From Myotis daubentonii (lineage: Eukaryota; Chordata; Mammalia; Chiroptera; Vespertilionidae): a DNA stretch of 64,000 nt. The DNA is taken from assembly GCF_963259705.1 (NCBI RefSeq), contig NC_081844.1, positions 18,647,715 through 18,711,714 of the forward strand, read 5' to 3'. Below the pieces are notes generated by a model. The model was not told the DNA's origin. It ran no database searches and was given only the letters and a program-made list of their open reading frames with translations. The position numbers were made by a program, and so were the translations under genes. Below, in pieces: positions 58,008 through 64,000 of this stretch (positions are counted from its first letter, which is position 1; the number at the start of each line of letters is the position of its first letter).

Positions 58008-61000
58008 ATGGAGGAACCGGAGATGCAGCTCAAGGGGAAGAAAGGTAATGCGAGGCGCCGGGCTGTACGAAGAGCCCAGGAACTCGCGGAGGGGCATCTT
58101 GACAGGGGGTGGGAGGTGGCAAAGACGGGGAGGGAGCATGAGGGGCAGAGATTGAACTGCCATCGAATCCTGGTTCGGCCTCTGACTAGTTTTGAAAGCT
58201 TTAGTCCCCGTGCCTCGGTTTTGTCATCTGTAAAATGGGGAGTATAGTCCTCCTCCCTCCCTTCATAGGCTTGTGAGAACGCGATGAACTGATATTGGTA
58301 ATGCACTGGAAGAAAGCTCGGGCGTGGCAGCCGTGCGTATTCTTGCCTTATAGCAGTGGTTCGCAACCTTGGCTGCACATTCGAATCACCTGGGAATCTT
58401 TTTAAAATCCTGATTTCTGGGCCTCATCCTCCGGAAATTCTGTTTCTTTGTTATGGGGTGAGGCCACAACATTAGTAACAAAGAAACAATTTCCAGAGGA
58501 TGAGGCCCAGAAATCAGGATTTTAAAAAGATTCCCAGGTGATTCGAATGTGCAGCCAAGGTTGAGAACCACTGCTTTATAGTTACGTATTTGTGTGTTTA
58601 CATTGACTTTTTTTATATATATATTTATAATCCCATATATTTATAATCCCATATATTTATAATCCCATAGTTACAAATTACAAAATGCCATAAGCGTTCT
58701 AAATTATGAAGTCTCTTTATATGTCTTTAAAAAATTATTTTTGTATTGATTTCGGAGAGGAAGGGAGAGATGAGAGAGAGAGAGAAACATCACTGATGCC
58801 CAGCCGGCGTGGCTCAGTGGTTGAGCGTGGCTCAGTGGTTGAGCGTCGATCAGGAAATCAGGATTCGATTCCGGTCAGGGCACATGCCAGGATTGCGGGT
58901 CCCTCTTCAGTGTGGGGCGTGCATGAGGTAACTGATCAATGATTCTCTCATCATTGATGTTTCTATCTCACTTTTCCTCTCCCTTCCTCTCTGAAATCAA
59001 TAAAAAAATTTTTTTAGAAAGAAACATCACTGATAAGAGAATCATTGATCCGCTGCCTCCAGCATACCTCCTACTCTGGAGATCAAGCCCAAAACCTGGA
59101 CATGTGCCCTCACCAGGAATTGAACCATGACCTCCTGATTCATAGGTCAAGGCTCAACCACTGAGCCACACCAGCCGGGCACACGTTATTTCTAATTAGT
59201 TAGAAGGCACAGTACATTTAATTCCACCACTTTTGTAAGCACCCAGCTGTAAGCTATTACATGCTCATTTTCTAAAGGAGGAGGCCTAAGAGGGTAACAG
59301 TTTCTGTAACGATGCAGTTTGGAGGTGGCAGGCTGGTGAGCTGGCCTGATTCACACTAGACAGACAAATGCACGGCGTCCTTTGATTCCCAGACATGCCA
59401 GCGTTCTCTCTCTTGCCAACCACACTGCCCTGGGCAGTAGCATAGGATCATCTCTGTAGCAAACCTTGAGAGTGGGCACTGTTATCATTGCATTTTTACA
59501 AATGGGGAACTGAGGCTCAGAGAAGCCCCCGTCCTCACAAATCCAAGCTTTAATATTTTTTTCTATAAATACGTAACTTAGTAAAAAATGAGAATTTAAA
59601 TATAAGAGAAACGAACAAGGTGCTGAGATTGGGAATGAGGGACATGTGTTTATTCTTGGTGATTAGGGAAGGCTTTTCCCAGGAGGTGACATTTCAGCTG
59701 AGACATGAGGGATGAAGCTGGGGAAGGGGTAGTGTCAGTGGCAGGAACAACACAGGCAGAGGCCCTGAGGTGGCAAAGTGTTCAGAGCTTTGCTGTAATA
59801 CAGTAGCTACTGGTCACAGTATTTATGGGTATTTAAATTAATTAAAGTTAAAAAATCAGTTTCTGAGTCACATTAGTCACATTTCAGGTGCCCAGTAGTG
59901 GCTACCTCATTGGACGGTATAGATTATAAAACCTTTGAGTCATCTCAGAAAGTTCTTTTGGGCAGTGCTGGGAGTGTCCAAGTAACAGCCAGGAGGCATT
60001 GGGCCCAGGCAGAAGGCAAAGAGGGCAGGGAAGTCAACAGCAGCAGAACATACAGGACCTTAAAGGCCATGGTGAGGAAAGCAGATTTTATTCTCTGGCT
60101 GATGGGAGCCATGGAGGCTTCCAAGCAAGGGAGGGTCATATTTGATGTGTTCACTAGGAGTTCACTCCATCTGCTCTGTGCATATGGGTCTGTTGGCAGG
60201 AGGGGCTGAGTCTGGCATCCAGGTGGGAAGCGGCCATACCTGGACCAGTGGGGTCAATGCAGTGATAAGCATGGGTGAGGCTGGGCTTTGTTTTGTGTCA
60301 GAACCAGAAGATCTCCTCATGGATGGCGTGGATGACCAGCTGACTGGGAATGCAGACCCTGGGATGAGGATTTGTGTGTAGTTAACTTACCAGGAGAGCC
60401 CCACAGACTAGAGGGGAACAGAACAGGGCTGTGGAGGAGGCTGAGCAAAGAGCAACCTCAGGTAAAATCCCTCAGAGGTTGGTCTCAGCCTGATTTGGCA
60501 AGGAGTTTTAGGGGAGTGAGTCACACCTCCCAGTTGTCCCAACACACAGCAAGGGGCACAGACTTTTCATACTCCTTAATGGTCTGTCATGGCTGAGGGC
60601 CACCCAGGGGTATAAGTAAACTTTCAGATCCAGTAACCAGTGGACCCTTCTAGGAGGAATCTCAGACTTATTCACTGGGGTAAAAGGAATTCGAGGAGAT
60701 CCGAGTGGGCAGCAGCAGTGTCCACTATAAGTAGAATTGGGAGGGGAAAGATCATGAGTGCACTGGATGCACTGATAATATGAATGAGGCCATCTGTGAC
60801 CATGTCCTTCAACCTCTCTCCTGGGCCACAGGTGACCCAGCTGCTGGAGGGGACACCAGAGACTCCTCACTGCTCTGGCTGGACTCAGAGGTTGAGCAGT
60901 CAGGAGTCTTACGCTTTGTTTCTTTGTGTCTGTGCACCCTTTTCCCTTATTTTGCCACCTTCCACTGTCAATTCTGGAACCAGTCACAGACAAGTTCACC

Positions 61001-61644
61001 GAGAGCGTCTACGTCCTGGCCAATGAGCCGTCTGTGGCCCTCTACCGGCTCCAGGAGCATGTGCGCCGCTCTCTGCCAGAACTGGCCCAGCATAAGGTGA
61101 GCCCCATGCACCCCTGCACCAGCCCCTGCAGGGCCTGCACATTGTGAGCTGGGGCCTGCTGGTAGAGCAGGGGCTCTTGGGATGAGTCAAGGCTGGAACA
61201 CAGCAAGGAGGCATGTGGTCACTGAGCCAGGCTGGGGCTGTGGGTGGACAGATGTGGGGCAGATTTGGAAGAAGGAGCAGCAGGCCTAGATGAATTGTGA
61301 CCTGTATGGTGAGAAGGAGGCAGCTGTGTGAAGACTAGAGGGAAGAGCATGCCAGGGAGAGGGGGCAGTTGGTGTAAAGGTCCCAAAATGTAGCAGCTAG
61401 GTGTCCACAGAAAGCCTGGACTCATGAGGGAAGAGAGTTGGAGGAAGAAAGGTTGGGGGCTGGAGGGGGCCAGTCTCTGCAGCCATGGTGACCGGGTGCT
61501 CCATCGCAGAGAGCTGGGATGACAGAGGTGGCAGCCTCCCCCTGCCTAACAGCCCCACCCCACCCCCCAACCCCCACAGGCCGACATGCAACGGTGGGAG
61601 GAGCAGAGCCAGGGAGCCATCTACACAGTGGAGTACGCCTGTAG
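58008..61644 (+). CDS. BORCS8: BORCS8 (MEF2BNB), BORC complex subunit 8, partial
   Basis: Three coding exons are in the window: 58008-58044 (MEEPEMQLKGKK), 60984-61096 (VTDKFTESVYVLANEPSVA...) and 61580-61644 (ADMQRWEEQSQGAIYTVEYAC). They join in frame to 71 codons plus 2 nt of about 119 in human. The following exon is not in the remaining 2.3 kb, so the gene continues past the right edge. BORCS8 is a small helical subunit of BORC, which sits on the lysosome surface and recruits ARL8 to move lysosomes along microtubules. Introns are GT-AG. Intron 1 (2.9 kb) holds a long palindrome and a SINE nested in a SINE; intron 3 holds L1, hAT and several Ves copies. In human, transcripts can read on into MEF2B. 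Confidence 0.95.
58140..58340 (+). mobile_element. MIR element in BORCS8 intron 1
   Basis: 'tcgaatcctggttcggcctctgactag', 'ttttgtcatctgtaaaatgggg' and 'ggcttgtgagaacgcgatgaac' appear in MIR order. Confidence 0.6.
58354..58573. mobile_element. hAT/MER-type foldback element, near-perfect 100-bp palindrome
   Basis: Left arm 58354-58453 and right arm 58476-58573 are inverted copies with 2 mismatches and one 2-nt indel, around a 22-nt loop (58454-58475). The ends read CAGTGGTTCKCAACC, as in Charlie-type hAT MITEs. Flanking octamers ccttatag (58346-58353) and ctttatag (58574-58581) match at 7 of 8, as for a hAT target duplication. It has no coding capacity. Confidence 0.88.
58612..58670 (+). repeat. 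Short AT-rich tandem repeat
   Basis: An 18-bp unit, 'atatttataatcccat' plus TA, is repeated about three times next to a TA run. Confidence 0.85.
58735..59178 (-). mobile_element. Reverse Ves SINE interrupted by another SINE
   Basis: The two halves, 58735-58797 ('attgatttcggagaggaaggg') and 59020-59178 ('tcattgatccgctgcctcc' through 'gagccacaccagccgggc'), make one reverse Ves copy split by the plus-strand SINE at 58798-59019. Confidence 0.9.
58798..59019 (+). mobile_element. Ves SINE with duplicated A-box, inserted in a Ves SINE
   Basis: Flanked by an exact 15-bp duplication, agaaacatcactgat (58783-58797 and 59020-59034), of the host SINE. The head carries an 18-bp tandem duplication, gtggctcagtggttgagc, covering the Pol III A-box. 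The tail is 'ctctctgaaatcaataaaaaaa'. Confidence 0.93.
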
Positions 61645-62200
61645 GTGAGCACCTCAGCCTCCCCATTGCCAGGATCACCTGGCTCTGCATTGGGGTCACC
61701 GCCTGGGCATTCAGGAGCATCTCAGCCAGCTCCCTGGTGAGCCCTGTCTTGCCAAGCCCACCCGAGGGAGGAAGCATGTGGGTCTCAGTTTCCCTGGCCA
61801 CACAGCAGGTTCTAGCCGAGGCCTGTGCTTCTCACTGTTTGCTCAACCTCTGTGTGCCTCGGGCAGGCTTCTTCCCAGCTCCGATCCCCTCCCCACCTAT
61901 CATAGGAGGGTGTAACAAGGTTGGGGAAACAGAAGATTTGTCATCTTAACCACTTCTAAGTAGTTCATGGCATTCAGTACGTTCACACTGTTAGACAGCC
62001 ATCACCATCCATCTCCAGAACTTTTCATCTTGCACAACTGAAACTCTGTTTCCATTAAACACTAACTCCCATCCTCCTCCCCCAGCCCCTGGCACCCACC
62101 ATTCTATTTTCTGTTTCTATAATTTGACTGCTCTAGGGACCTCACATGAATGGAGTCATACAGTATTTGTCTTTTTGTGTCTGTCTTCCTTCATTTAGAG

Positions 62201-62412
62201 CAGTGGTTCTCAACCTGTGGGTCGCGACCCCTTTGGCGGTAGAACGACCCTTTCACAGGGGTCGCCTAAGACCATCCTGCGTATCAGATATTTACATTAC
62301 GATTCATAACAGTAGCAACATTACAGTTATGAAGTAGCAACGAAAATAATTTTGTGGTTGGGTCACAACATGAGGAACTGTATTTAAAGGGCCAGAAGGT
62401 TGAGAACCACTG
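62201..62412 (+). mobile_element. SPIN-type non-autonomous hAT
   Basis: 212 bp bounded by CAGTGGTTCTCAACCTG and the reverse of GGTTGAGAACCACTG. The interior has 'gggtcgcgacccctttgg' and 'attcataacagtagcaac'. The octamer before it is atttagag and after it atttaaag (7 of 8). There is no transposase. Confidence 0.87.
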
Positions 62413-62420
62413 ATTTAAAG

Positions 62421-62475
62421 CAAACATGTCAAACTCATGGCCGGTGGGCCGCCTGCGGCGAGTTTGACATCCTTG
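62421..62475 (+). mobile_element. 55-bp miniature hAT remnant
   Basis: Terminal repeats CAAACATGTCAAACTC and CAAGGATGTCAAACTC (reverse end) match at 14 of 16. Flanks are atttaaag (62413-62420) and atttagag (62476-62483). It is adjacent to and shares the octamer with the SPIN element. Confidence 0.72.
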
Positions 62476-62634
62476 ATTTAGAGTAATGTCCTCAAGGCTC
62501 GTCCATGTGATAGTATGTGCTGGGATTTTCTTCCTCTTTAAGGCTGAGTAAAATTCCACATTTTGTTTATCCATTCATTTGTCAGTGGGCATTTGTGTTG
62601 CTTCCATGGTTTGTTGTTTGTTGTTGTTTGTTGT

Positions 62635-62757
62635 TTTCTGTTGCCTTTTTACTTTTTTTCTTTATTGATTAAGGTATTACATATATGTCCTTATCCCCCC
62701 CATTGCCCCTTGGGTCCACAGGCCGACGCTCTAACCGCTGAGCAAAATGGCTAGGAC
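62635..62757 (-). mobile_element. Chimeric SINE fragment
   Basis: 'tttattgattaaggtattac' with 'cccccattgcccc' is joined to a reverse Ves head, 'ccgacgctctaaccgctgagca'. The middle of a normal Ves copy is missing. Confidence 0.55.
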
Positions 62758-62789
62758 TGTTGTTTTCTATTTAATTTTCTTTTTTAATA

Positions 62790-62996
62790 TCTTTACCTGA
62801 GGATATATTTATTGATTTTAGAGAGAGGAAGGGAGAGAGAGAAACACCAATTTGAGAGAAAAGCACATCGATTGGTTGCCTCTCAACTGGGGACTGAACC
62901 CTGCAACCTGGGCATGTGCCCCCATCAAGAATCAAACCCATGACCCTTCAGGTAACGGGATGATGCTCCAACCAATTGAGTATACTGGCCAGGGCT
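62790..62996 (-). mobile_element. Ves-family SINE, older subtype
   Basis: 'atttattgattttagagagagg', 'ctggggactgaaccctgcaacc' and 'ccaattgagtatactggccaggg' identify a reverse copy in BORCS8 intron 3. Confidence 0.8.
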
Positions 62997-63069
62997 GGGT
63001 TGCTTCCGTGTTTTAGCTACTGTGAATAATACTGCTGTGAATGTGGCTGTACCATTTGTGGGGTTTTTG

Positions 63070-63295
63070 TTGTTTTTTTTAAAGTATATTTTTATTGATT
63101 TCAGAGGGGAAGGGAGAGGGAGAGAGAGAGAGAAACATCAATGTTGAGAGAGAATCATTGACTGGCAGCCTCTTGCATGCCCCCAACGAGGGATCGAGCC
63201 CTCAACCTAGGCATGTGCCCTCGACGGAATTGAACCTGCGACCCTTCAGTCCACAGTCCGATGCTCTATCTACTGAGCCAAACCAGCTCGGACTG
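63070..63295 (-). mobile_element. Ves SINE
   Basis: Full-length reverse copy: 'tttttattgatttcagaggg', 'agggatcgagccctcaacc' and 'ctctatctactgagccaaacc'. Confidence 0.9.
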
Positions 63296-63794
63296 TTTTT
63301 GTTTTTTTGTTGTTTAAATTTTCTCTAAATCTTCAGATGGTCTCCTCCGCCCCAGGGAAAAGATGCCTGAGGGTGAAAAACGGTAGTTGGTGTTTTTTTT
63401 GCGTTATGGCAGTTCTGCTGGCCTTTTCTCCTGCACTTCTGTTGGTTTCTGGGACTGTATTTAATGCCCTGGCTTGTTCCATTTGCCTCAGGAGTTTGGC
63501 CACTTTATTTAGAGATGCTGTTTGCACCTGGCATGGCCTGTGGGTCATTTGGTGGAGGCTGGACACTCGCACCATTTCTCATCGTGGCACTGTGGGGTTT
63601 GCTTGCCGGCTTCTGCTGTGTGGGTGAAGGTTCCTTGAAAGGAAGTCCTGCTGCTGGGGCCGCTGAGCTGAGTGTTCTGCCATCAGCAGTCCTAGTCCCC
63701 CCACTGGGACAGGGGTGACCGGGACTAATGGCGTCTTCCTGAGGAGGGCGTCCATGGCGTTATGGGCATGAAAGAGCCCTTGGCTTTTATTTAT

Positions 63795-64000
63795 TTATTT
63801 TTTTAAAATATGTTTTTATTGATTTTAGAGAGAGAGAGGAAGGGAGAGGGAGAGAGACAGAGATAAACATTGATCAGTTGCTTCCCGTATGCGCCCAGGC
63901 CAGGGATTGAACCTGCAACCTGGTCATGTGCCCTGACTGGGATGGAACCAGCAACCTTTCAGTGCATGGGACGACGCTCAACCAGCTGAGCCACACTGGC
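63795..64000 (-). mobile_element. Ves SINE, cut by the window end
   Basis: Reverse copy starting 'tttttattgattttagagag' and reaching 'cagctgagccacactggc' at the last base. The far end lies outside the window. Confidence 0.87.

Larger units (their letters stand above)
61925..62600 (-). mobile_element. L1 3'-end fragment split by two hAT elements
   Basis: 61925-62192 ('cagccatcaccatccatctcc', 'tgactgctctagggacctcac') and 62484-62600 ('tcaaggctcgtccatgtg', 'ccacattttgtttatcc') are one reverse L1M-type 3' end. A further piece ('gctactgtgaataatactgc') follows at 63000-63060 after a SINE. Confidence 0.75.

Overview
This is a mammalian nuclear genome window: split genes with GT-AG introns, MIR and L2 fossils, microsatellites and CpG-rich promoters. 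The repeats point to a vespertilionid bat. There are about 18 tRNA-derived Ves SINEs on both strands, a Helitron 3' end with the HeliBat-type terminal hairpin and CTAG, and non-autonomous hAT transposons of the SPIN and OposCharlie1 type. The species is an inference.

The window matches the human 19p13.11 gene neighbourhood in reverse orientation. In order it holds TM6SF2 (+, complete, 376 aa), HAPLN4 (+, complete, 398 aa), NCAN (-, complete, 1357 aa over about 27 kb), NR2C2AP (+, complete, 139 aa), RFXANK (-, complete, 259 aa) and the first three coding exons of BORCS8 (+, running off the right end). I rebuilt every exon junction by reading frame. All six genes are open, with no frameshift or internal stop.

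Layout: 1-625 Helitron 3' part; 626-1151 TM6SF2 5' flank; 1152-8450 TM6SF2; 8450-9479 spacer with MIR-like sequence; 9480-13929 HAPLN4 CDS; 13930-18960 HAPLN4 3' region (repeated motifs, L1 and L2); about 18975-45665 NCAN with a long 3' UTR; 45700-51200 intergenic repeats; 51200-52730 NR2C2AP; 52785-57240 RFXANK, tail-to-tail with NR2C2AP; 57240-58007 promoter region between RFXANK and BORCS8; 58008-64000 BORCS8, with introns crowded with transposons.

HAPLN4 and NCAN are functionally linked: the link protein and the lectican both act in hyaluronan-based brain matrix. TM6SF2 acts in hepatic lipid export, RFXANK in MHC class II transcription, BORCS8 in lysosome positioning, and NR2C2AP is a nuclear receptor (TR4) associated protein.

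The strongest observations are a U12-type AT-AC intron in NR2C2AP, a near-perfect 100-bp inverted repeat in BORCS8 intron 1, a cluster of RFX X-box-like palindromes downstream of HAPLN4, two hAT elements sharing one 8-bp target in BORCS8 intron 3, and a SINE-adjacent tetranucleotide array close to a TM6SF2 splice acceptor. I found no evidence of a wholly new gene system.
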